A stretch of DNA of 64,000 nt from Ilyomonas sp963847085 (GCA_963847085.1 CAWJYO010000009.1:558001-622000); one strand, 5' to 3'. Shown: positions 56,291 to 64,000, numbered from the stretch's first letter. The notes: generated by a model not told the origin, from the letters alone. Program-made: numbers and translations.

Positions 56291-57332
56291 TTGGAATCAA
56301 GATGGCTGCTCAATATTGCCTACATGACCACAGGTGGTTATCCGCAACAAGTGCCACCGCAATTTCTTTTACAAATAAAAAACGATGATAGCTTGCATTT
56401 GGTAAAGCCATTTGTCGATGCGGCAGCAAACCTGGGATTGAATTACAAAAGCATTGCCGGTGGTTGCATTATTGATGATTTCAACAACGATAATTATCCT
56501 GATATTGTGCTAAGCAGTTGGTCTTTGTCAGAGCCGATGCGCTACTACCGCAACAATGCCAATGGAAGTTTTACAGACGTATCGGATTCATCAGGATTGG
56601 GATATTTAACCGGCGGTTTGCACATGATGCAAACAGATTATAACAATGATGGCTTGAAAGATATTTTCGTGCTTCGTGGTGGCTGGAAAGGGAAGTTTGG
56701 AAACAATCCTAATTCTTTGTTGCGAAACAATGGCAACGGCACTTTTACCGATGTAACAAAAGAAAGCGGGTTGCTTTCTTTTCATCCTTCTCAAACAGCA
56801 ACCTGGGCAGATTTTAATAATGATGGATGGCTCGATGTATTTATCGGAAATGAAACAACGCCAGGCGAAGAAAAACATCCTTGCCAGTTGTTCATCAATA
56901 ATAAAAATGGAACATTTACAGATGTTGCAGCTAAAGCCAGGTTGCGCAATTATGGAGTTTGTAAAAGGCGTTACATCGGGTGATTATAATAACGACGGAC
57001 TGACGGATATTTTTATTTCTACACTGAATGGAAATAAAATATTGTTGAAAAATGAAACCGGTAAAAATGGAGTTGTAAAATTTGAAGATGTAAGCAGAAC
57101 AGTCTGGTCTAAGCAAAAATGTAAGCCGCACGTTTCCCTACCTGGTTTTGGGATTACGACAATGACGGATGGCTCGACATTCTGGTATGCGGCTATGAAT
57201 TTACGCAATCGCTTTCTTATTATGCAGGAGCAGAAGCCGTGCAGCTGCCGGTGGGCAATGCAGGTAAAGTTTTTTTATTCAGAAACAAACATGATGGCAC
57301 ATTTGAAGACGTGTCAGCTAAAGTGGGATTGA
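56291..57332 (+). pseudogene. FG-GAP/UnbV protein, central FG-GAP repeats in shifting frames
   Basis: The frame 56291-56983 holds FG-GAP loops: IIDDFNNDNYPDIVLSSWS, TDYNNDGLKDIFVLRGG and DFNNDGWLDVFIGNE, each followed by GxFTDV motifs. The next frame (from about 56950 to 57120) has VTSGDYNNDGLTDIFISTLNG, and another shift is needed around 57125-57240. It continues the TPR-containing N-terminus and precedes the 57239 segment. The repeats bind calcium and form a beta-propeller in family members. Confidence 0.7.
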
Positions 57333-58006
57333 ATAAAATTGCGTTCGCAATGGGTTCAAATTTCGGCGATATTGACAACGATGGTTATCTTGACTTTTAT
57401 CTTGGAACAGGAAATCCGCAAATCAAATCGGCTGTTCCCAATAAGCTGTTTAAAAACATCAATGGCACAAGCTTTTTAGATGTTACCACATCAGCGCGTG
57501 TAGGCAATTTACAAAAAGGCCATGCCGTTTCTTTTGCCGATCTTGACAATGATGGTAATGAAGACATTTACATCAAAATGGGCGGAGCGTATATAGGTGA
57601 TGCGTATGAAAATTCTTTGTTATCTAAACCCGGGCAAAACAATAATCATTGGGTGAACTCTTTCGTTGGAAGGAACCGTTTCAAACAAAGTGGCAATTGG
57701 TGCAAAAATAAAGGTAACGTTTCAAAGATAATGGAACAGAGCGTTCTGTGTATCGGGATGTAAATTCAGGTGGAAGTTTCGGTTCCAATCCTTTGTCGCA
57801 ACACATTGGTATCGGGCAAGGCAACTGCTATTGAAAAATTGGAAATCACCTGGCCGGTTACAGGAAAAACACAGTTGTTTGAACATCTTCCAATTGATAC
57901 AAATATTAGAATTAAAGAAGGAAACAATCATTTCACTACCTATCAACTTAAGAGGTTTGATTTTGCTTCGCAAATGCATTCGATGCACGCAATGAAGATG
58001 AATTAA
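57239..58006 (+). pseudogene. FG-GAP/UnbV protein, C-terminal part
   Basis: The frame 57239-57763 has KVFLFRNKHDGTFEDVSAKVGL, FGDIDNDGYLDFYLGTG and FADLDNDGNEDIYIKMGGAYIGD. After two indels near 57660 and 57720, it continues as the UnbV/ASPIC block: GGSFGSNPLSQHIGIG-like sequence, ATAIEKLEITWPVTGKTQLFEHLPIDTNIRIKEG to 58006. With the pieces joined this would be a surface lipoprotein of over 700 residues placed directly after SusCD, where surface glycan-binding proteins are usually encoded. The number of breaks suggests decay or poor local sequence. Confidence 0.7.
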
Positions 58007-58148
58007 GCGCAACAAACGTTCTTGCTTTTACAATCAATTAATTGTAGATAAACAGAAGAAAATATGTGCAAAACCAAAAGGTAAAAAGGTCAGCATATGT
58101 TCTTTTTATATTGAACAAACAATTTCACACAAATAAAAATGTTACATT

Positions 58149-59477
58149 ATGGAAGTTTTATTAGGGGACAAGGAGTATTTCAGAGGCATTTCACAAATCA
58201 AATATGAAGGAAGGGAAAGCGACAATCCGCTTTCCTTCCGCTGGTACGATGAAAACAGAATCGTCGGGGGTAAAACGCTCAAAGATCATCTTCGTTTTGC
58301 CTGTGCCTACTGGCATTCTTTTGTAAATGAAGGCGGCGATCCCTTTGGCCCCGGCACTCATATTTTTGAATGGAATGGAAAAGAAGATGCGGTTGAACGA
58401 GCCAAAGACAAGATGGACGCTGCTTTTGAATTCATCACTAAAATGAATATTCCCTTTTATTGTTTTCACGATGTGGATGTGGTGGACTATGAAAAAGATG
58501 TAAAAGAAAACGACCGCCGCTTGCAAACGATGGTAGAATATGCCAAACAAAAACAAGCGGAAAGCGGTGTAAAATTATTGTGGGGAACGGCTAATGTTTT
58601 CTCCAACCCCCGCTACATGAACGGCGCTTCCACCAACCCCGACTTTCATGTGTTGTCCCATGCCGCCGCGCAGGTAAAAGGCGCCATTGATGCTACCATT
58701 GCCTTAGGTGGCGAAGGTTATGTGTTCTGGGGCGGAAGAGAAGGCTACATGACGCTTTTAAACACAAATATGAAGCGTGAGAAAGAACACCTGGCCCGTT
58801 TTCTTCACGCGGCAAAAGACTATGCAAGAAAGAATGGGTTTAAAGGCACTTTTTTAATTGAGCCCAAACCGATGGAACCGACCAAGCACCAATACGATTA
58901 TGATTGCGAAACAGTAATCGGTTTCTTACGTCAGTATGATTTATTGAACGACTTTAAAATTAATATTGAAGTAAACCATGCGACGCTTGCGGGGCATACC
59001 TTTCAGCATGAAATGCAGGTGGCAGCCGATGCCGGCGCGTTGGGCTCTCTGGATGCCAACCGCGGCGATTATCAGAATGGCTGGGACACTGATCAGTTTC
59101 CCAACAACCTCAATGAATTAACCGAAGCTATGCTCGTGTTTTTGGAAGCCGGTGGCCTTCAGGGCGGTGGTATTAATTTCGATGCAAAGATCAGGCGGTC
59201 ATCTACCGACCAGGCTGATTTGTTTCATGCGCATATCGGCGGCATGGATACGTTTGCAAGAGCATTGATTACAGCAGATGCTATTCTGCAAAAATCGGAC
59301 TATAAAAAGCTGCGGCAGGAGCGTTATGCTTCTTATGACAGCGGTAAAGGAAAAGAGTTTGAAGAAGGTAAATTATCGCTGGAAGACTTGCATACGTATG
59401 CCATCGAAAAAGGTGAACCGAAAACAATCAGCGGAAGACAGGAATATCTCGAAAATATCATCAACCGATTTATCTGA
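58149..59477 (+). CDS. xylA: Xylose isomerase
   Basis: 442 residues, the class II (long) length. IKYEGRESDNPLSFRWYDEN, FACAYWHSF, PFYCFHDVDV (catalytic histidine with aspartate), GAEGYVFWGGREGY-like LGGEGYVFWGGREGYMTLLNTN (metal-binding glutamate), FKGTFLIEPKPMEPTKHQYDYD, and KINIEVNHATLAGHTFQHE are complete. It isomerises xylose to xylulose in the cytoplasm. With xylB 110 bases downstream it is the sugar-catabolic end of the PUL. Unlike the FG-GAP gene just upstream, it is intact. Confidence 0.97.
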   Translation: MEVLLGDKEYFRGISQIKYEGRESDNPLSFRWYDENRIVGGKTLKDHLRFACAYWHSFVNEGGDPFGPGTHIFEWNGKEDAVERAKDKMDAAFEFITKMNIPFYCFHDVDVVDYEKDVKENDRRLQTMVEYAKQKQAESGVKLLWGTANVFSNPRYMNGASTNPDFHVLSHAAAQVKGAIDATIALGGEGYVFWGGREGYMTLLNTNMKREKEHLARFLHAAKDYARKNGFKGTFLIEPKPMEPTKHQYDYDCETVIGFLRQYDLLNDFKINIEVNHATLAGHTFQHEMQVAADAGALGSLDANRGDYQNGWDTDQFPNNLNELTEAMLVFLEAGGLQGGGINFDAKIRRSSTDQADLFHAHIGGMDTFARALITADAILQKSDYKKLRQERYASYDSGKGKEFEEGKLSLEDLHTYAIEKGEPKTISGRQEYLENIINRFI

Positions 59478-59587
59478 TTGACTATTTTAGATTGAATATT
59501 GCTTTGAAGTAAAGATGATGTTTGTTTTTGCACAGTTTTTTTACCCGAACAATATTCAATCTGCCCTTATTACTTACTCAATACATT

Positions 59588-61066
59588 ATGTTACTACTGG
59601 GTATAGACGTTGGCACTTCGTCCATCAAAGTTTCTGTTGTTGATGGAGCTACGCACCAAACCATTGCATCAGCACAATATCCCGATGCGGAACGTGAAAT
59701 CATTTCACTGCAACCGGGCTGGGCAGAACAATCGCCGGAGCAATGGTGGCTGGATGTAAAAGAAGCCATCAGAAAAGTAAACGCTTCCGGCCGTTATAAC
59801 AAAGGCGACATTGGTGCCATTGGCATTTCTTACCAGATGCATGGTTTGGTGTTGTTGGATAAAGAAGGCGCAGTGCTGCGCAACAGCATTATCTGGTGTG
59901 ACAGCCGCGCAGTGGCTTATGGCGAAAGAGCCTTTCAAAATATAGGCAAAAACAAATGTTTACAACAATTGCTCAACTCGCCAGGAAACTTTACGGCTGC
60001 CAAACTGGCCTGGGTAAAAGAGCATGAGCCACGTATTTTTGAAAAGATTGATAAGGTAATGTTGCCGGGCGATTTCATCGCGCAGCGGTTAACAGGAACT
60101 ATCACTACCACACCATCTGCGCTGTCGGAAGGCATCTTCTGGAACTTTAAGGAAAACAAACTGGCAACAGAAGTAATGAATGAATTTGGGTTTGATACTG
60201 CCATTATTCCCAACATACAAAATGTGTTTTCAGAACACGGAACTTTAGGCGAAGAAATAGCCGCAGAACTGTTCCTGAAAAAGGGTATTCCGGTTACTTA
60301 TAAAGCGGGCGACCAGCCCAACAATGCGCTATCCTTGAATGTGCTTCAGCCGGGTGAAGTAGCGGCAACAGCAGGCACTTCGGGTGTTATTTATGGCGTG
60401 AGCGATGGGCTTACGTACGACCCGCAAAGCCGCGTCAATAGCTTTGCGCATGTGAACTATAGCCAGGATGAAACAAGGGTAGGCGTATTGCTTTGCATCA
60501 ATGGCACAGGCATATTAAACAAGTGGGTCAAAAATCTTACTGATAGTCCCTCTTATCCGCAGATGAACGAAGCGGCTGGTGCCGTTACACCCGGCAGTGA
60601 TGGCTTGTTAATACTACCTTTTGGCAATGGTGCAGAACGGATGTTAAGCAACCGCATGGTAGGTGCACATCTTCACAATATTGATGTAAACAAACATACC
60701 AGCGCACACCTCTATCGTGCAGCCCAGGAAGGCATTGCTTTTGCCTTTCGTTACGGCTTGGATATTATGCGTAGCAACGCAATGGAGCCAGCAGTGATAC
60801 GCGCAGGCAAAGCCAATATGTTTTTGAGTGATGTGTTTTGCGGGGCATTTGTCAATGCAACCGGCGTGGCTGTTGAGTTGTATGACTGCGACGGAAGCGT
60901 AGGTGCTGCCATCGGCGCAGGCATTGGTGTTGGTTATTTTAAAAGCACATCTGATGCCTTTGCCAACCGAAAGGTGCTGAACATCATTCTGCCATCGCAA
61001 AAAGGCTTGTATAATGAACTGTATGATAAATGGAAATCTCTGCTCCTAAAGCATCTGAATCATTAA
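59588..61066 (+). CDS. xylB: Xylulokinase
   Basis: About 492 residues from MLLLGIDVGTSSIKVSVVDG (FGGY-family phosphate loop). It contains WAEQSPEQWWLDVKEAI, AIGISYQMHGLVLLDKEG, IIWCDSRA, LNSPGNFTAAKLAWVKEHEP (substrate region), TPSALSEGIFWNF, AGDQPNNAL and the ATPase glycine-rich ATAGTSGVIYG. It phosphorylates xylulose to xylulose-5-phosphate. ATG 59588 is preferred over the in-frame ATG 59522 because conserved sequence starts here. The longer leader contains a GCAAAAACAAA copy at 59521-59531, and another lies in the gene (59946-59956). Confidence 0.95.
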   Translation: MLLLGIDVGTSSIKVSVVDGATHQTIASAQYPDAEREIISLQPGWAEQSPEQWWLDVKEAIRKVNASGRYNKGDIGAIGISYQMHGLVLLDKEGAVLRNSIIWCDSRAVAYGERAFQNIGKNKCLQQLLNSPGNFTAAKLAWVKEHEPRIFEKIDKVMLPGDFIAQRLTGTITTTPSALSEGIFWNFKENKLATEVMNEFGFDTAIIPNIQNVFSEHGTLGEEIAAELFLKKGIPVTYKAGDQPNNALSLNVLQPGEVAATAGTSGVIYGVSDGLTYDPQSRVNSFAHVNYSQDETRVGVLLCINGTGILNKWVKNLTDSPSYPQMNEAAGAVTPGSDGLLILPFGNGAERMLSNRMVGAHLHNIDVNKHTSAHLYRAAQEGIAFAFRYGLDIMRSNAMEPAVIRAGKANMFLSDVFCGAFVNATGVAVELYDCDGSVGAAIGAGIGVGYFKSTSDAFANRKVLNIILPSQKGLYNELYDKWKSLLLKHLNH

Positions 61067-61134
61067 AACAAAAGAAAAATTAGCAGCAATAACTAAGTTC
61101 ATTTCAGTGCAGTTTTTTTATTTTCAAGTAGTTT

Positions 61135-61470
61135 TAATGCAGTCAAGAAAGTAAAGATCAGTAAGTGCCATCTTGCTAAAAATACACTTGGACTGATACT
61201 AGCGGTTGTCACTCAAAGTGTGCCGTACAGGATCGAAACGAAGCTAATGACGTAATCAAATAATGAACTGAGGGTTGTATTGTATCAAAACAGCATTTGC
61301 AGACGATGGTTATAGCGGTAAGCTGATTGAACAAATCAGACAAGCTTTTTCAATTGATGTTCAGATCATCAAACGCAGTGAAGCAAATCAGTTTAGGATG
61401 TTACTCAAAAGCTTATGAACGTCTTACAGAATTTAGCCAGACAATAATTCTTCTTCTTGCCTCTTTGTAA
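61135..61470 (+). pseudogene. IS5-family transposase relic, related to the 20206 element
   Basis: Plus-strand pieces in mixed frames match the transposase at 20214 step by step. AVKKVKISKCHLAKNTLGLILAVVTQ matches the KKVKGRKRHIVVDTLGLILAVVIQ region. QDRNEANDVIK matches QDRNGTDEVIK. KTAFADDGYSGKLIEQIRQAFSIDVQIIKRSEANQFRM matches KTIFADGGYSGKVIGRIKDMFSIDMQIVKRSETNRFRI, and a degraded C-terminal part follows. Stops and frame changes make it inactive. Its orientation is opposite to the intact copy on the other side of the PUL. Confidence 0.75.
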
Positions 61471-61513
61471 GCTCCCCTTAATTTAGTGCCGCGAGCAATT
61501 AGAGTTTTCCAAG

Positions 61514-62456
61514 TTAATCATCTTTTTGTTTTTCAACTATTTTATCCACTAAACGGCTCTCTTCAATGGGTAAAGTATTTGCGTTCGCTGTTTGTGGATA
61601 AAGCGGCGGTTCAGATTCTCTGCTTTTGTAATGCTGCCGGGCAAAGGCAACCGGTGACAGATACCCTAATGATTTGTGTGGTCTTTCGGTGTTGTAATCC
61701 TTTCTCCATTCTTTGCTCATTGTTCTTACTTCTGTCAGTGAATAAAATAAGTAGGCATCTAACAGTTCACGCCGGATGCTTCCGTTCTTCCTTTCAATGT
61801 AAGCGTTCTGCATGGGCTTGCCCGGTTGTATGTATTGCAGTTTAATATTGTTTTGCTCACACCATTGCTGCAATTTGTGAGAGATAAACTCCGGACCATT
61901 ATCTGTTCTGATAGCAAGCGGCTTGCTTCTTTCTGCTATCAACTGATCCAATACTCGGATTACCCGCAAAGAAGGTAGAGAAGTATCCACTTCTATGGCT
62001 AATGATTCACGGTTAAAGTCATCTATCACATTCAACAGACGGAACTTTCTGCCATCCACCAGGCTGTCACTCATAAAGTCAATGCTCCATGTTTCATTGG
62101 GTGTTGTGGCAACCGTCAATGGTTGTTTTATTCTTTCAGGCAGTCGTTTCTTTGCTCTTCTTCTGATGTTCAGTTTCATCTCTGTATATACACGGTAAAT
62201 GCGCTTATGATTCCAATTGTAACCTTTGTTCCATAGCCGGTAGCAGCACTGCCAGTAACCTATGGCTGCGTGTTTATCCGTCAGTGCAGTCAATGCTGTG
62301 TGCAGCTCACTATCGTCTTTTGGTTTTGCTTTGTACTGAAAGGTTGTCCGGGAGATACCTATCAGCTTACACGCCTTACGGTTACTCAGCTGTTCATCTG
62401 CTACAAGACATTGAACAGCTTCCCGTTTCGCTTCAGGCGTTACAACTTTTTTTCCA
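61514..62456 (-). CDS. IS3-family transposase orfB (DDE integrase domain)
   Basis: The frame reads VVTPEAKREAVQCLVADEQLSNRKACKLIGISRTTF (HTH_21-like), YWQCCYRLWNKGYNWNHKRIYRVYTEMKLNIRRRAKKRLP, and the catalytic core with ETWSIDFMSDSLVDGRKFRLLNVIDDFNRE (D), RTDNGPEFISHKLQQW (D) and QNAYIERKNGSIRRELLD (E). This is the IS407-type group of IS3. The frame has no good start of its own, the internal TTG at 62293 being inside conserved sequence. It is expected to be made by -1 frameshifting from orfA at AAAAAAG near 62450. All catalytic residues are present. Confidence 0.88.
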
Positions 62457-62703
62457 ACAGATTTTTCAGTGCACGGTTTTCAATACTCATTTCAGCAAAC
62501 ATTTTCTTTAGTTCCGTATTCTCTTTTTCCAACTCCCGCATCTTTGCCACATCACCTACTTCCATGCCTCCATACTTTGCTTTCCAGTTGTAAAAGGTTG
62601 CATCGCTGATGCCTAATTCCCGGCAAATCTCTTTAACCCCTATGCCGGCTTCTTGCTTCTTAATAGCTGCCACCATCTGGCTTTCTGTAATCTTTCTTTT
62701 CAT
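62440..62703 (-). CDS. IS3-family transposase orfA (HTH)
   Basis: 87 residues: MKRKITESQMVAAIKKQEAGIGVKEICRELGISDATFYNWKAKYGGMEVGDVAKMRELEKENTELKKMF. This is the HTH_Tnp_1 DNA-binding domain followed by a leucine-zipper-like coiled coil for dimerisation. It ends ...LLEKKL, and the last codons GAA AAA AAG form an A AAA AAG slippery heptamer, the standard IS3 frameshift signal for making the OrfAB transposase. Confidence 0.9.
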   Translation of the reverse strand: MKRKITESQMVAAIKKQEAGIGVKEICRELGISDATFYNWKAKYGGMEVGDVAKMRELEKENTELKKMFAEMSIENRALKNLLEKKL

Positions 62704-62788
62704 GGTTTGTAAAATTTAAAGTTAACTATTCAATCACTCAGTTAACTCTAAACGCACCGGCCGAATTTCGGGGAAGCCTACACTGCTC

Positions 62789-62818
62789 GGCGTAGCCTCT
62801 CGCCTACGTCGCTTTTTT
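62789..62818 (+). terminator. Hairpin followed by T-run
   Basis: GGCGTAG (62789-62795) pairs with CTACGTC (62804-62810, one G-T pair) around an 8-base loop, and GCTTTTTTAG follows. It looks like an intrinsic terminator on the plus strand. The gap 62752-63002 holds no gene otherwise. Confidence 0.35.
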
Positions 62819-63002
62819 AGCAAATCTCCCCCGCTCGGTTTAGTCTCCCCTGTAAATTACGTCGAGCATAGAGCTTCTTAAGTGTTAGCAACTTTATTAT
62901 AGTTATACATTGTGATGCTCTTATCATAAAAACGGTCTCTTTGAGCTTTCCTTATTCCTTTAGGTATGCCATTTGTCTTTTAAGTGTCTAAATACTTAAA
63001 TA

Positions 63003-63380
63003 ATGTCTGACAAAAACAAAAAGCAATTTGGTATCTGGATGGATTCACAACATGCTACCGTAGTGGGCAGAGAAGATGCCGAAGGAAGCAGCTTTACTGT
63101 GCTGGGTCATATAAAGAATGAAGGCGCAGGAAGCAACTCCGATGAGAAAAAAGCAAACAATCTGGAGAAAACATTGCAACATAAATTCTTTAAAGAGATA
63201 ACTGCTCTTATGCAGAATGCGGAAGAAGTTTATGTAACTGGTACAGGCAAAGAGCAGGAACAATTTATCAGTTATCTCTCTGCAACACCGCAATTTAAAA
63301 ACACATCTGCCAAAGAAAGTACTTCTAACAAAATGGATGATGTTAAACTGGTAGATTACATTACTGAGCATTTTAATTAA
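63003..63380 (+). CDS. Small protein of unknown function, eRF1-domain-3/baeRF-like motif
   Basis: 125 residues: FGIWMDSQHATVVGRED near the start, a lysine/glutamate-rich middle (KNEGAGSNSDEKKANNLEKTLQHKFFKEI), then EEVYVTGTGKEQEQFISYLSATPQFKNTSAKESTSNKMDDVKLVDYI. The 'GTGKxQEQFxxYL' block recalls the C-terminal alpha/beta domain of the bacterial archaeo-eukaryotic release-factor-like (host-attachment) group. That assignment is from pattern memory and uncertain. No signal peptide or membrane segment is seen. It stands alone between an IS3 element and a peptidase gene. Confidence 0.5.
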   Translation: MSDKNKKQFGIWMDSQHATVVGREDAEGSSFTVLGHIKNEGAGSNSDEKKANNLEKTLQHKFFKEITALMQNAEEVYVTGTGKEQEQFISYLSATPQFKNTSAKESTSNKMDDVKLVDYITEHFN

Positions 63381-63433
63381 TAACGTGTGATGACACTGAG
63401 TGGATGGCTGATTGTACCTTGATGGTCCCGACG

Positions 63434-63468
63434 TTCTTCGAGGTGTTAGCATGGCGCACCTCGAAGAA
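63434..63468. terminator. 12-bp hairpin TTCTTCGAGGTG/CACCTCGAAGAA
   Basis: Perfect arms (63434-63445 and 63457-63468) around an 11-base loop, in the 255-base gap between the small gene and the convergent peptidase gene. No T-run follows directly, so it may be a shared attenuating hairpin or an intergenic repeat rather than a classical terminator. Confidence 0.45.
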
Positions 63469-63635
63469 GAGGTAACATGATTCGCTGAATCATTTTCTAT
63501 TTCCAGTATTCCATCGTTTCATTTCAACGAATCGTCTCTTTCAGGAAAGGATGCTGTAACCGAAACTTCGTCTGCGTTTTTGTTTATTAAGTTATTGATA
63601 AATAATCGAGCCTTCATTTTCTTTTAAAAAGTTAA

Positions 63636-64000
63636 CTACCAAATCTTAACTCTTGCGCTGTCTGGCTTGTACATTTTATTTCCGGGCTGCACATTAAAGG
63701 CTGCATAAAAAGGTGCAAAGTTTGAAAGCGGACCATTAACTCTGTACAGTGGCGGTGAATGCGGGTCTTCATTAATCAATGTTCTTTCCAGTTCCGGCTT
63801 TTCTTTATCGCGCCATATTTGTGCAAAAGAAAGAAAGAAACGCTGATCGGGTGTAAATCCATCAATCTTTGTAGTATCCTTTCCTTCCTTCGTCAATTTA
63901 AATGCATCATAAGTAATATTCAATCCACCAAGATCTGCACTGTTTTCTCCTGTTGTAAGCGCACCATTTATATGCATTGTATCCAGCATAGTATAACCGT
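63636..64000 (-). CDS. M13-family metallopeptidase (PepO/neprilysin-like), C-terminal part
   Basis: The minus strand reads from the window edge TVILCWIQCI/MLDTMHINGALTTGENSADLGGLNITYDAFKL, where GENSADLGG carries the third zinc ligand glutamate (ExxxD) of M13 peptidases. FTPDQRFFLSFAQIWRDKEKPE, HSPPLYRVNGPLSNFAPFYAAFNVQPGNKMY and the terminal W (VKIW) follow. The HExxH motif lies beyond the window. Family members are secreted or periplasmic oligopeptidases. The 5' part is missing. Confidence 0.9.
   Translation of the reverse strand, partial: GYTMLDTMHINGALTTGENSADLGGLNITYDAFKLTKEGKDTTKIDGFTPDQRFFLSFAQIWRDKEKPELERTLINEDPHSPPLYRVNGPLSNFAPFYAAFNVQPGNKMYKPDSARVKIW

Larger units (their letters stand above)
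61499..62751 (-). mobile_element. IS3-family insertion sequence
   Basis: Contains overlapping orfA and orfB transposase frames on the minus strand. Short complementary ends are seen (TTAGAGTT at 61499-61506 and AACTCTAA at 62744-62751), which I take as the tips of the terminal repeats; the full repeats and target duplication could not be confirmed. It sits next to the IS5 relic at the right edge of the PUL. The boundaries are approximate. Confidence 0.65.

Noticed and set aside
1504..62329. GCAAAAACAAA copies as sequencing adapters or assembly artefacts
   Set aside because: Copies in coding regions keep the frame and encode sensible residues (for example RQKQTF in the FG-GAP protein), flanks differ, and two variants (A and C) exist.
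1504..62329. The 11-mer with its T-run as a rho-independent terminator
   Set aside because: Most copies have no stem next to them, and many lie inside genes or directly upstream of start codons.

Overview
The window looks like a chromosome segment of a Bacteroidota bacterium, most probably a member of the Chitinophagaceae. The evidence is a SusC/SusD-type TonB receptor pair inside a polysaccharide utilisation locus (PUL), low-to-moderate GC, several TAnnTTTG-type -7 promoter elements, DUF2442, Omp85 and IS982/IS5/IS3 element types common in this phylum, and typical intergenic repeats built on GTTCCGTAGGAAC. This assignment is inference; no rRNA or other marker gene is present.

Layout. 1-20 kb is mostly housekeeping: partial hemW, an Omp85-type barrel protein, an IS982 relic that beheads an alpha/beta hydrolase, a fadN-like beta-oxidation fusion, glmM, a GNAT acetyltransferase, glmS, thrC, a pentapeptide-repeat protein, a NUDIX hydrolase, an inositol monophosphatase, thiL, recQ and a copper P-type ATPase. 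19.8-21.4 kb is a decayed integration site: a tRNA-Val fragment, the N-terminus of a tyrosine recombinase cut by an intact IS5-family element with a TTA duplication, and the C-terminal scrap of a large unidentified protein.

21.5-61.1 kb is one large xylan/arabinoxylan locus. Ten minus-strand genes (37666 to 21556) form a probable operon: SDR, GH115, GH10, GPH-type sugar transporter, cytoplasmic GH43, CE1-like esterase, sialate-O-acetylesterase-like CE, tandem CE1-CBM48-CE1 esterase, CBM48-CE1 esterase and GH51. A divergent plus-strand run encodes an unassigned TIM-barrel-like protein, GH43, GH9, GH51 and an FG-GAP lipoprotein. It is followed by a LacI-type regulator, SusC, SusD, a second FG-GAP/UnbV protein, xylose isomerase and xylulokinase. 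The working model is that surface and periplasmic enzymes remove acetyl, feruloyl, glucuronyl and arabinosyl groups and cut the backbone, SusCD and the GPH carrier import the products, and XylA/XylB feed xylose into the pentose phosphate pathway. Four near-identical LacI-type palindromes (TGCAACCGATTGC-like) lie at the regulator, the SusC promoter and the two divergent enzyme units, so one regulator probably controls the locus.

61.1-64 kb has an IS5 relic, an IS3-family element with a canonical slippery site, a small protein of unknown function and the C-terminus of an M13 peptidase. The PUL is thus bracketed by two related IS5 copies in opposite orientation.

Two window-wide signals stand out. 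First, an 11-mer GCAAAA(A/C)CAAA occurs about 32 times on both strands, in genes and in intergenic hairpin loops, far above expectation. Second, many genes carry single frameshifts, including thiL and copA. This suggests indel errors in the assembly, real decay, or both; it is heaviest in SusD and the following FG-GAP gene.
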